Shown here piece by piece: positions 8,213 to 16,313 of a DNA stretch of 64,000 bases. This stretch comes from Granulicella tundricola MP5ACTX9 (GTDB lineage: Bacteria; Acidobacteriota; Terriglobia; Terriglobales; Acidobacteriaceae). Each line of letters begins with the position of its first letter. Within the stretch, counting starts at the first letter, position 1. The notes under the pieces were generated by a model. That model was not told where the DNA came from, searched no databases, and worked only from the letters and a program-made list of their open reading frames with translations. Made by a program: the position numbers and the translations under genes. The stretch lies in the NCBI RefSeq assembly GCF_000178975.2, contig NC_015059.1, positions 51,494-115,493 of the forward strand. The letters run 5' to 3'.

Positions 8213-8248
8213 CTAGCGCCTTAGCATTTTGAAACGCTAAGTGGCTAC
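8213..8248. repeat. 8-bp-period tetramer array 6
   Basis: CTAG (8213), TTAG (8221), TTGA (8229), CTAA (8237) and CTAC (8245) are in register. Array 7 repeats the same order TTAG-TTGA-CTAA with similar spacers, so the two arrays look duplicated. Confidence 0.8.
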
Positions 8249-8495
8249 GTACGCGAAAGCCAGCAACGATATTTAACAACAAACTTGAATTTGCGGAGTG
8301 ATTGGCACTGGATTGGTCCGCGATGTGAAGAGGGAAGTTCCGGTATCTCGATTCTGCAATTGCTGTGGGGTGCATGCTTTGTCACTCCTGACTGGGTTCG
8401 TGCATCGTGGAGGGTTGGGGCTGTGTTCCCGTACTGCCTTGTGGAAAACTCCCTGTCGGCTGTTCGCAAATTCTTCCGCGATACACCAAGACCTG

Positions 8496-8531
8496 TTAGC
8501 GTGTTAGCAGTTTGAAGTGCTAAATGGCTGT
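8496..8531. repeat. 8-bp-period tetramer array 7
   Basis: TTAG (8496), TTAG (8504), TTGA (8512), CTAA (8520) and CTGT (8528) are in exact 8-bp register. It lies just before the SRAP remnant. Confidence 0.8.
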
Positions 8532-8575
8532 CCACGCGCGGCAATTAGTAGGTACCGCGAATGGCGGAAGTTAGC

Positions 8576-8861
8576 GTATGCGGTCGCTATGTCCGTCCAG
8601 CAACAAACAGAAGATCGCGGAATACTTTCAGGCGAATCCGCAACCCGAGGAGTCCCGATACCGGATGTGGATTACAACGTTTGCGCCGGCCACCTCCAGC
8701 CAATCATCCAACAGAGCAGGGAATCAAACAAACGAGAGCTGGTGATTCCTCGCTGGGGTCTTGTCGCCTTCTACACCAAAGAGCTAAGCGATATTAAGGA
8801 CCCTTCTACCATCAAAACTCGAGCCGAGTCGACCACCAAGGACCCTACCTACCTAGCGTGA
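8576..8861 (+). pseudogene. SRAP-family (YedK/HMCES-like) abasic-site protein, decayed
   Basis: The SRAP signature CGRYVRP with the catalytic Cys is read at 8579-8599, but its initiator is GTA rather than ATG. Two frameshifts follow. One leads into KQKIAEYFQANPQPEE and the next into DYNVCAGHLQPIIQQS and LVIPRWGLVAFYTKE, all in family order. The frame stops at 8861, about half the usual 220-residue length. Intact SRAP proteins crosslink to abasic sites in single-stranded DNA. This copy is inactive. Confidence 0.8.
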
Positions 8862-9372
8862 ACCTGTGAAAAAGCGTCGCAGCATCGTTCCCCGCAACGC
8901 ATTTTTGGAATGGGTGCGGAACTGAAAGTCGTCACGATGATTGTCCCGCGTTGTCACGTGATCCGACCAGCGGTGCCATCGGCAGTACCTTAGAAGGTCA
9001 AGCGGAGCGATAACGCTCTGTCAAGAAGCCCTCAGGCAATGTAGCTGCAGCCGCAATGCCAGCGAACGAACCGCGACCAGAGTGCATCAGCTAAATAGCG
9101 GGAATGCACGATTCCTTCCATTTCCCCAGTGAAGTCAGTCTCGGCATCGCCTCCGAACGATTGGAGACCACATGTTTCGACGGCGGGGATGAATGCGTGA
9201 ACGCGCATTTATTGTCAGTTCTCGCTAATGTTGCACCCGATAATTGCGGATATCTGGGTAGTAATTTAGGACCAGCCATTTGCTCGCTTGTAGCTTTGGC
9301 TGCAATGTGGGTTCTTCCGTACATTTGGTGAAGCTTGTTCATGTGCCAGCGGTGACGGCGTAGCGCCTCTTT
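8862..9372. other. No supported gene
   Basis: Open frames occur on both strands at 9091-9342 but match nothing recognised and lack ribosome-binding sites. The segment probably represents decayed plasmid DNA between the SRAP and ISL3 remnants. Confidence 0.4.
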
Positions 9373-10714
9373 TCAAGCTCTCTGCAGCACTCGGAGCCTG
9401 AGCAGATCGAAGCTTGCTCGGCCATACATTTGCCGCTTGATGAGCTTGAGCCGACGGACTTGCCCTTCTACTGGGCCGTTGCTTCAGGGCAGATGCAAGG
9501 CAGCTTCGACCGCTTCCCGATCGCGTGTTGAGTGCGGAGGCGAAGCGGCTTAGAGCGGTGTGCCGGGCAGCTTCAAGCCACTCGGACCAGGCAGCAAGAT
9601 CGCGGCTGCGAACGATACGAAAGAACTCCTTGCCAAGGTGTGCAAGCTTGCTGATCTCGGGAGAAGCGCGATAAAGCTCGTCCAAATATGGCTTTGCTGA
9701 AGCTGTTTCCTTCAGAATGTGCCACGCTGTATGTCTTGGCGAGCAATGAACCTGTGGCCTTTTTAGCTTTTCAACTTCATTTCTCTTGTCATTTCCTCGA
9801 TGTTTCTGGAGCCAGTTCCAGACACTGCTGAGCTGGCCACGGTATCCCTGCTGTTGCAGTTCTCGCAAAGTTGGCTGACATTGCGGCAGCCCTGCAGCAG
9901 GCGTTGATCAAGATAGTCTGCGTAGGGGTCGACCGAGTGTGGGTAGCAAAGAGGCGTCCTCTCAGGGAACGTGCCAGCCTGTACCCATCGCTGCATGGTG
10001 CGCAGACTGATGTCAAGTTGGCGAGCGACGTCGGACTGATTCACGCCAACTTCTATGAGGTCCTTTACTTGTTGATAGAGACCATACCTACGCTCGCGGT
10101 TCTTCTGCTTCGTTGTCCTGGATGGCGAGGCTGAAACCTGCAGTGTTGTGACTGGTTCTGTCGAGTCAAAAGGCTGGGACTGGGCCGCTTGCGCCATGAC
10201 ACGGCGATGGGGTTCGAGAGTGCTTCTGAGTGCCTCACTCAGGTTGTTCAGGAGATGCCACCGATCCGCAATCTGGATCGCCTGTGGAGCCGCTTTCTGG
10301 GCTGCCTCGGCATAGGAGCTGGCACGATCACGGCTGATGATCCGCGTTCCCAGGTGTTTTCTGAGCCAGTCAGCTAGCGTCTCTGACGCCCGATCGGGAA
10401 GAAGGTCTACGACCTTGCCCGCTTCCAGATCGCAAGAATAGTCCCGTAGCGATGGCGCTTCTTCCATGCCCAGTCATCGATGCCGAGAACGCGAGGACTC
10501 GTCGCCATGTCTGGCTGAACCTGACGCCGTAGCTGTCGAAGCGCATCGTGGATTCACTCGCAAGTAAGCCGAGGCGCCCTGCAAGACGAGCGCCGGCCTG
10601 GCCGCCAAGAGCTAACGTGATCCAGTCTAAAGCTCGCCGCACACCGGGCAGTAAGCCATAGCGCGGCAGGCCTGTCATTCCATCTGGATCGCCCCGTCCT
10701 TCGGACGAAGACAC
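9373..10714 (-). pseudogene. ISL3-family transposase, multiply broken
   Basis: An ISL3-type DDE transposase can be followed in pieces. N-terminal: ITLALGGQAGARLAGRLG near 10600. Middle: VVDLLPDRASETLADWL, IISRDRASSYAEAAQ and IQIADRWHLLNNL (about 10220-10440), the family core. C-terminal: GPVEGQVRRLKLIKRQMYG ending at 9373. Frameshifts fall near 10470-10500, 9780-9870 and 9530. In the last block the conserved Trp codon of LPWSNGP is TGA, an in-frame stop. The element cannot encode active transposase. I could not define its terminal repeats. Confidence 0.85.
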
Positions 10715-10857
10715 ACCAGCTTCACTTCAGAAAGACTCGGTTAGCAGATTGCCTGGATCATCAAGAGCCTCCACAGCTACCTCTTTCTTACCCTACCCAC
10801 GCCTGCTGGAAAGAATCACCAAATGTACCGAAGAACCCAAATAAACTCAAAAGCTAC

Positions 10858-11434
10858 ATGCTCGCTCTTCCGCCCTTAGACACTTCAGATCCTCAAGACA
10901 CCGATTCGATCTTGGATGCTGATGCCACTCTCCTGGCGTACGCCCTGAACGGCCTCACGTCAGCCGGCTCCGGCGTGCCTACCGACCGGGCTTCTCGCAT
11001 TCTCTACCTTGGTGCGACTAAGGGTGGCGCCAGCCACATTCACGAAGGCTCTGGTCCAGCAGCACCGGGCGGAGCTGGTCGCGCAGGGCCTGGCCACCTC
11101 GACCCTCAACCGGCGCTTAGCTCGGATCCGGAAGCTCGCCCGCGAGGTGGCCGACAACGGCCTGCTTGAGCCGACTGTTGCGGTCGGAATCGAGCGCGTG
11201 CCCGGAGTGCAGCAACTGGGCGTGAGGGCAGGGAACTGGCTGACGAAAGATCAGGCAAATGATTTGCTGAACGCACCCGATCCTGAGGTGTTGGCTGGCA
11301 AGCGGGACCGGGCCATCCTGGCTCTACTTCTCGGTTGCGGTCTTACAAGAGCAGAGCTTAGGGTGACTCCACTCGGGAAATCCTTCGTTCACCTCTATCG
11401 ATCGCCAGATGGCTATCGTTGGAGGTGCTGCTTA
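10858..11434 (+). pseudogene. Tyrosine recombinase (phage/plasmid integrase), truncated
   Basis: The SAM-like N-terminal domain is split by a frameshift: GLTSAG continues as RRAYRPGFSHSLPWC in another frame near 10970. It then passes into the long frame beginning near 11009. That frame carries STLNRRLARIRKLAREVADNG and the start of the catalytic domain (GKRDRAILALLLGCGL). The position normally held by the first catalytic Arg is Thr (GLTRAEL). The protein ends before the HxxR and Tyr motifs. It is a dead integrase fragment. Confidence 0.75.
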
Positions 11435-11758
11435 TAATGTCACACCGTTTGTTTGAACTCCGCCCAGTAAGAACAAAGCTTATCTACAGCAGCTCCCGGT
11501 TCCATATAGGAGTTTATTTGGCCATCAAAGTAGAAGTGAAATTCTGGCGAGCATGTCATTCGCATTCGAATTGACTGGGTAGTTGAATCCCGCTACTGAG
11601 GGCCGCAATCAGACCCTCCGCTATGTCTTAAGCTGCTGAGGAGAGAAAGACTAAGCGCATTTACTACTTCGGGCATTCCTGCTACAAGCGTAACCATATA
11701 CGGGGTCCGCTTGCCAAAGGCCAGTTCCACTGGTGTTTGTGGAAACTAGAACACCTGA
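11435..11758. other. No supported gene
   Basis: No long open frame, repeat or RNA gene is recognised between the integrase fragment and the terminator hairpin. Confidence 0.5.
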
Positions 11759-11786
11759 ATCCGGTTGCTTCAAGAAGCAACCGGAT
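11759..11786 (-). terminator. Strong hairpin downstream of the glycosidase gene
   Basis: Perfect 13-bp arms (ATCCGGTTGCTTC, 11759-11771, and its complement 11774-11786) are separated by only AA. It lies 40 bp past the stop codon of the leftward glycosidase gene. The T-run is poor on both sides, so it may act as a processing or stabilising hairpin rather than a strict terminator. Confidence 0.55.
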
Positions 11787-11825
11787 TTGGATTCTAAGTG
11801 CATGTTGTAAGATGAAGCTTCCTAG

Positions 11826-13646
11826 TTATTTACCAATCTGGATCAGAGCCATCTGATCATTCAAAGGTAAGGAAACCGTGCTGCCTGTTCCAGTAATGCT
11901 ATTTGCGGCCCCAGTATTATCCATCTGTAGAATCTGCTTCACGCCCAGACCGCCGCTGATTGAAATGGTTACTTGCTGCGAAGCTACCGGTGTCGACGTA
12001 TTCGTAGCTGGATTGTAGCTGCTCTGTTCCAGCCATAAAGCCAACCAGAAGGATCCGTCTCGTTTCTGAAGAAGCGTATGGCTGAGGCTTTCATCGGCTC
12101 CACTCACCACGTATGTCAGCTTGCTAGGCGTGAAAGTCGTTCCAGGATCGGACAAGAGAGAGATGAGGTTCTTCATCGCCGAATACGCAGGCTTAGGGGA
12201 GAGATCGGATCTCAGCAGACCATAGCCAGGAGACGAAACTTCATCTAAGAGCTCGTATATGTAGGTCCGCTTGATTCCATGATTGAAGGCGAGTGCAAAA
12301 GTTCGCGGTACATACGAGGCCTCGATGGACTCTGGCAAAGTATAGGGAGTGTTGGTCTGCGTATACGCCATGTATCCGGTCTCCGTAATCATAATAGGAG
12401 CGCTCGGTGCGTCGACGTGTGCTTGATCCATCCACCAGGCAAAGCTGCCGTAATTATTACCTTCAGCGTCGCCTCCACCCCAACCTGTAGAACCGGGATT
12501 CCGTCCGCCGAAGTAGATATGCATATTGTTATATGTCATCTTCGTGCCGAGCTGCCCTGCTTTTGCATAGCCGGCGTCCGTGGTAAACGATGGACCAAGA
12601 ATTGGCAGATTCAGAGAACTGCCTACTGCCGACATGGTGTTCATGAAGGCGGCTACATTGTTGATCCCCGCAAGACCTCCGCCGCCGCAGTTTTGTCCTG
12701 CATCACACTCATTCGGTGCCTCGATACTCTCCATGTCCTGAACAATGTTTGCAAACGTCTGAACAACCAGGGGAGTCGTGCTGTTGTCGATAGAGAAAAC
12801 ATAGTCAGTCTTGATTCCGGCCTTCGCGAGTGCCTGATGTTCCGTATAGAAAGCAGAGCCAACTGGCCAGCTATAGAAACCATCCCTAATATGATGAACG
12901 CCAAGAGCTTCAAGACTGGTAAAGATTGTGGGCCACGCCGACCAGTACGGGGTATCTTGATACGTAATGTGAGTATTAATACCGATCGAGTCTACAAAAG
13001 CGTCAGCTTGAAAAGCTTGCTCTCCAGTAGATAGGTCGACCGTTGCTCCTGTTGTTGGAGCAGGTGGAGAGGTAGGTACACCGGTGTTGGTAGGGGGGAT
13101 GACTCCAAGGTTCCAGAGTTGACCTGTGTCCGTTCCTCCACTACAGGTCCACTGCTGCAGCTGTGTCGCACTAGAAGAATTCACCGCAGCCAAGTCGATG
13201 CACTTTCCACTATTTACGGAGACGAGCTCATAGGATGTCCCGAAGGCAAACATCTGCCATAGTTGATTGGAATGATTCGCACCGAGGCACGGCCACTCAA
13301 GTAACGGAGCTCCGTCGGCCTGCGAGGCACCGGATACGTCCACACACGATCCGCTCACCGATGCGACCACCTGGTAGGCAGTCCCTGATGCCGTGCTAAT
13401 CGGAGCCAGTGACCATGTCTGCGCGACGGTACCATTGCAAGACAAAGACTGAACGGCTGTACCATTCGTGGGGTTAGCACCTGAAAGGTCCACACACACA
13501 GAGCTATTCGACAAAGATTTGATCGTATAAGGACCAGATCCGAGGTTTTGAGCGAGTATGCCCTGAGATTGGGCTATGGCAGCAACAGACGAAAATGCTC
13601 CAATAACAAGACAAATAAGCGCAACTATTCGCTGAAGGGAAATCAT
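11826..13646 (-). CDS. Secreted glycoside hydrolase (clan GH-A-like) with ricin-type lectin domain
   Basis: The start is ATG 13646, with CAGGAG 8 bases upstream; the frame is open further upstream without support. The 606-residue product begins with a signal peptide (about residues 1-27). A CBM13/ricin B domain (about 40-179) has three Cys/QLW-type repeats such as NQLWQ and GKCID. A catalytic region spans about 215-497. It has two clan GH-A hallmarks: EAPNECD with probable acid/base Glu313, and MITETGY with probable nucleophile Glu422. A C-terminal beta domain ends it. It probably cleaves or trims the cell's own exopolysaccharide, as PslG does for Psl (analogy only). Related copies lie at 42.4, 45.2 and 52.2 kb. 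Confidence 0.8.
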   Translation of the reverse strand: MISLQRIVALICLVIGAFSSVAAIAQSQGILAQNLGSGPYTIKSLSNSSVCVDLSGANPTNGTAVQSLSCNGTVAQTWSLAPISTASGTAYQVVASVSGSCVDVSGASQADGAPLLEWPCLGANHSNQLWQMFAFGTSYELVSVNSGKCIDLAAVNSSSATQLQQWTCSGGTDTGQLWNLGVIPPTNTGVPTSPPAPTTGATVDLSTGEQAFQADAFVDSIGINTHITYQDTPYWSAWPTIFTSLEALGVHHIRDGFYSWPVGSAFYTEHQALAKAGIKTDYVFSIDNSTTPLVVQTFANIVQDMESIEAPNECDAGQNCGGGGLAGINNVAAFMNTMSAVGSSLNLPILGPSFTTDAGYAKAGQLGTKMTYNNMHIYFGGRNPGSTGWGGGDAEGNNYGSFAWWMDQAHVDAPSAPIMITETGYMAYTQTNTPYTLPESIEASYVPRTFALAFNHGIKRTYIYELLDEVSSPGYGLLRSDLSPKPAYSAMKNLISLLSDPGTTFTPSKLTYVVSGADESLSHTLLQKRDGSFWLALWLEQSSYNPATNTSTPVASQQVTISISGGLGVKQILQMDNTGAANSITGTGSTVSLPLNDQMALIQIGK

Positions 13647-13765
13647 TGAAGCAGCTCCTGACGGAAAAATGAGGTCCAGATTACAAAGTTCGCAGCTTCG
13701 TTTTGCTGCAGTGGTTGTACTTACTATCGACCGCTCCCCGGACAATGACCATAACCACTTAGGGT

Positions 13766-13787
13766 GGTTCATCACCTATCAGTGTTA
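13766..13787 (-). promoter_or_regulatory. Leader motif shared by glycosidase genes
   Basis: GGTTCATCACCTAT, one base, then AGTGTTA lies 120 bp upstream of the glycosidase start. The same two-part motif with the same gap occurs at 53052-53073, 118 bp upstream of the decayed copy. A partial match lies at 45031-45044. It could be an operator or a conserved promoter element. Confidence 0.45.
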
Positions 13788-13788
13788 G

Positions 13789-14073
13789 TTCGACGCAGCC
13801 CGTTATCTCGACAGTGAAACGTCCATCGCTGCCTAACTGACCGATATCCTGGGGGCGAACGATGCATCCTTGCTGGCATCAGCGCTGGGGGACATTGTCC
13901 GTGCTCGGGGCATGATTGAGATCGCCAAGACAGCTGGGATCACGCGGGAAGCCTTGTACAAAGCTCTGCGTCCGGACAGTGCTCCACGATTCGATACCGT
14001 GAGCCGGGTATGCGCCGCCCTTGGAGTGCGTCTCGTGGCCCAGCCTGTACATCCGACAACCGGCATAGTTTAA
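13789..14073 (+). pseudogene. Addiction-module antidote protein (HigA-like), nonsense-mutated
   Basis: The frame reads FDAARYLDSETSIAA, then TAA where the family has a Tyr codon. It continues LTDILGANDASLLASALGD and RARGMIEIAKTAGITREALY, the helix-turn-helix of the putative addiction-module antidote family (companion of RelE/HigB-like toxins). A TAG immediately precedes the first residue, so the N-terminus is also lost. No toxin gene is seen beside it. The downstream part is open from ATG 13912 but is unlikely to be made as a full antitoxin. Confidence 0.75.
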
Positions 14074-14183
14074 GCCTGGAGGCATCGCACAGTGGCAAGA
14101 GGGATTAAAGCTGAATCAGCTGTGCTGTCTTTGGATTAGTAATCCTCCGAGGGCTTTGGGGCTGGCTCGCGTATCTGGGTGCG

Positions 14184-14537
14184 ATGTTTGTAGTCGGGGC
14201 GAGCGACTTTTCTCAAGAACTTTGGGCGATTAGATTTGCATTAGCAACGCCCTTGCCAGCCTGCATAGTGGCTTTGAGGTGGCATAAAGTTGCAGGTCTT
14301 TGGCTGATCTTAGCTGGATGCTATCTTCCCTACGGGATGGTGGTTCAGCGGACATACATGATTCAGGTAAAGCACTTTCCGAATCAATTCACTATTTTGC
14401 GAACGACAGAACAAAACCTCATTTTTGTATTGCCTCTTATTGGAATTCATCTATTTGCAGTGTTCACGGGTTTGCTGAAGTGGCCGCAGCTCATTCAATG
14501 GCCTGCAGACCGTAAGAGCCTCGCATTGGATACTTAG
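14184..14537 (+). CDS. Hypothetical membrane protein
   Basis: A 117-residue product with three or four hydrophobic segments separated by short loops. The frame stays open for about 20 codons upstream of ATG 14184 without a start codon, so the N-terminus may be lost. There is no clear ribosome-binding site. No family recognised; it may be the remains of a larger membrane protein in a degraded region. Confidence 0.4.
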   Translation: MFVVGASDFSQELWAIRFALATPLPACIVALRWHKVAGLWLILAGCYLPYGMVVQRTYMIQVKHFPNQFTILRTTEQNLIFVLPLIGIHLFAVFTGLLKWPQLIQWPADRKSLALDT

Positions 14538-14757
14538 CTCATGGTGCATTTGTCTGTTAGTCCTGTTCATGACATCAGAACGGGTGAGTGCTGGTCCCGA
14601 CCGATCTACGGTACGCCGATGTGGCCGCTCCCAGAGCAGGTCGGTTCATCAACACGGGACTGGCCTTATACGAATTGCTTGACTGATGCGAGTGCAGACC
14701 GTGGAAATGACGCGCAACAATCGCGCTTGGAAGTCGCAAAGGCGACTCCCACATTCC

Positions 14758-15015
14758 TCACGGCCTCGACGACGAGTACCTCTGCTTTACCGCACAACTC
14801 AAGATCATCGCGTCATGCAAAACCCATGAGAGTTGAGCGATCACGATCATCAAGGCAGCGGGCAACATTGCTTGGACAAACGTCTGGCGGAATGGATCCG
14901 GCTTGCGGAAGAGATGCCTGATGATCGTGGCGGCAATCAGGTGAACCAAGTACATAGCGTAGCTGATTGTTCCGAGGAACCTAAAGGCTCGGTTCGCGGA
15001 AGTCGGCAGACCCAC
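14758..15015 (-). pseudogene. Acyltransferase-3 family, C-terminal fragment
   Basis: The 85-residue frame contains RFLGTISYAMYLVHLIAATI, the conserved C-terminal membrane segment of acyltransferase-3 (OafA-like) O-acetylases, and one further transmembrane helix. The rest of a family member of about 370 residues is absent. The upstream end lies about 50 bp from the IS5-like copy 2, which probably removed or replaced it. A complete member of the family is at 19.2-20.3 kb. Confidence 0.7.
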
Positions 15016-15068
15016 CAGCCACTTCCGGAGCGAGGCTTGAGAAGCGAGCGTTACATTGGAAACCCTAA

Positions 15069-16235
15069 GGAAACTCTGCGCAGTCGGCTGATTTGACGTT
15101 ATGAGTAAACGTCTTGAGTCGGCGGCCAGTTTGTTACGATGCTACCGTGCTGTATCTGGTTTTGGCTGAGTGTGCGCTGTGTTGAAGAGTCGTTGCCCGT
15201 TTTCGGGCGCTATGCGGCCAGCCCTGCCAGGTGCTTGCGGTGGAGGTAGAGGTTGATGAGGGCGAAGTTAGTGCATAGCCGGTGGTGGTTCTTGGCGATA
15301 CCTCGGTAGCGCACCTTGTCGAAGCCGAACACGCGCTCAGGATACGGAAGACATGTTCTACTTTCGCTCTTACTTTTGATTTCGTCGTATTTTCTTCTTT
15401 GCAGCTTCATCGACATAGTTCTTGAACCTGGTTCGCTTGCAGGTCATGTCCTGGGCTTTGGGCGCGGCCTGCCGGATGGCCTTCGTCTGGCCTTGATAGC
15501 CGCCGTCGCCCCACACCTTGCGCTCCTCCCCATGTAGCAGATCGGGCAGCATAGGTACGTCCGAGACGTTGGCCGCCGACGTTGCTACCGAGTGCACGTG
15601 ACCTTCTTTTGCATCAACGCCGATGTGCGCCTTCAGTCCGGAATACCACTGCTTGCCCTTACGAGTCTGACGCATCGCCGGATCACGCTCTTTCTTCTCG
15701 TTCTTCGTCGAAGAAGGCGCGTGGATGATGGTCGCATCGACGATGCGTACCGGTCTCGATGCGGATGCCCTTGGCTGCCAGATGCAGGTTCACCGCGTCG
15801 AGCATGGCACCGCCAAGGTCATGCTTTTCGAGCAGGTGACGGAAGCGCAGCACCGTCGTTTCATCTGGCGCCGGAGCCACGCCCAGGTCGACGCCGGCGA
15901 ACCGCCGCAGCGTGGCGGACTCGTAAAACGCCTCCTCGACGCCAGGGTCGGACAAATTGAACCACTGCTGCATGAAGTAGGTCCGCAGCATGCTTCCAAG
16001 CCCGACAGGACGACGGCCGTTGCCGGCCTTCGGGTAGTGCGGTTCGACCAGAGCCTGTAACTCGACCCATGAAACGACCACTTCCATCTCATCCAGAAAC
16101 AACTCCCGCCGAGACTTCCGCCCATACTTCTCAAAGCTCGACTGCGACGCAAAAGTCTGCTGGCTCATCGCCATCCACCCCTAACCATCAGATTAATCCA
16201 TCAGGCCGCCGACGCAGAACTTGTGCAGAGTTCCC
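15069..16235 (-). mobile_element. IS5-like element copy 2, full length but decayed
   Basis: About 1.17 kb, bounded by inverted repeats GGAAACTCTGCGCAG (from 15069) and, on the other side, GGGAACTCTGCACAAG (complement of 16220-16235). CTAA flanks the left boundary and ATAA the right, close to the YTAR-type target duplication of this family. It is inverted relative to copy 1, with about 9 kb between them. Confidence 0.85.
15210..16174 (-). pseudogene. IS5-family transposase, three frameshifts
   Basis: The full transposase can be read in pieces: SSFEKYGRKSRR and RTYFMQQWFNLSDPG, then a +1 shift at ETGT, then [37 protein letters not shown] and VWGDGGYQG form the DDE region. A second shift at DEAAKKK and a third near [14 protein letters not shown] follow. 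It ends RYRGIAKNHHRL...LHRKHLAGLAA. All catalytic segments are present but in different frames, so the copy is inactive unless rescued by another copy. Confidence 0.88.
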
Positions 16236-16313
16236 ATAATGTGCCTCTGCTGAGTTTTCTTGCCAAATCATAAAGATTTACTTCGTTACGTTTTCACTCA
16301 TGATCATCGTAGA

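Noticed and set aside
5632..8531. YTAR tetramers as IS5-type target sites
   Set aside because: IS5-type elements do use YTAR targets, but scattered target preference does not create strict 8-bp spacing in seven arrays.
11478..11487. TTATCTACAG as a second DnaA box
   Set aside because: It has one mismatch, stands alone and has no iterons or AT-rich region beside it.
12279..13034. 251-codon rightward frame inside the glycosidase gene
   Set aside because: The opposite strand encodes a clear secreted enzyme with catalytic motifs; this frame is a shadow.
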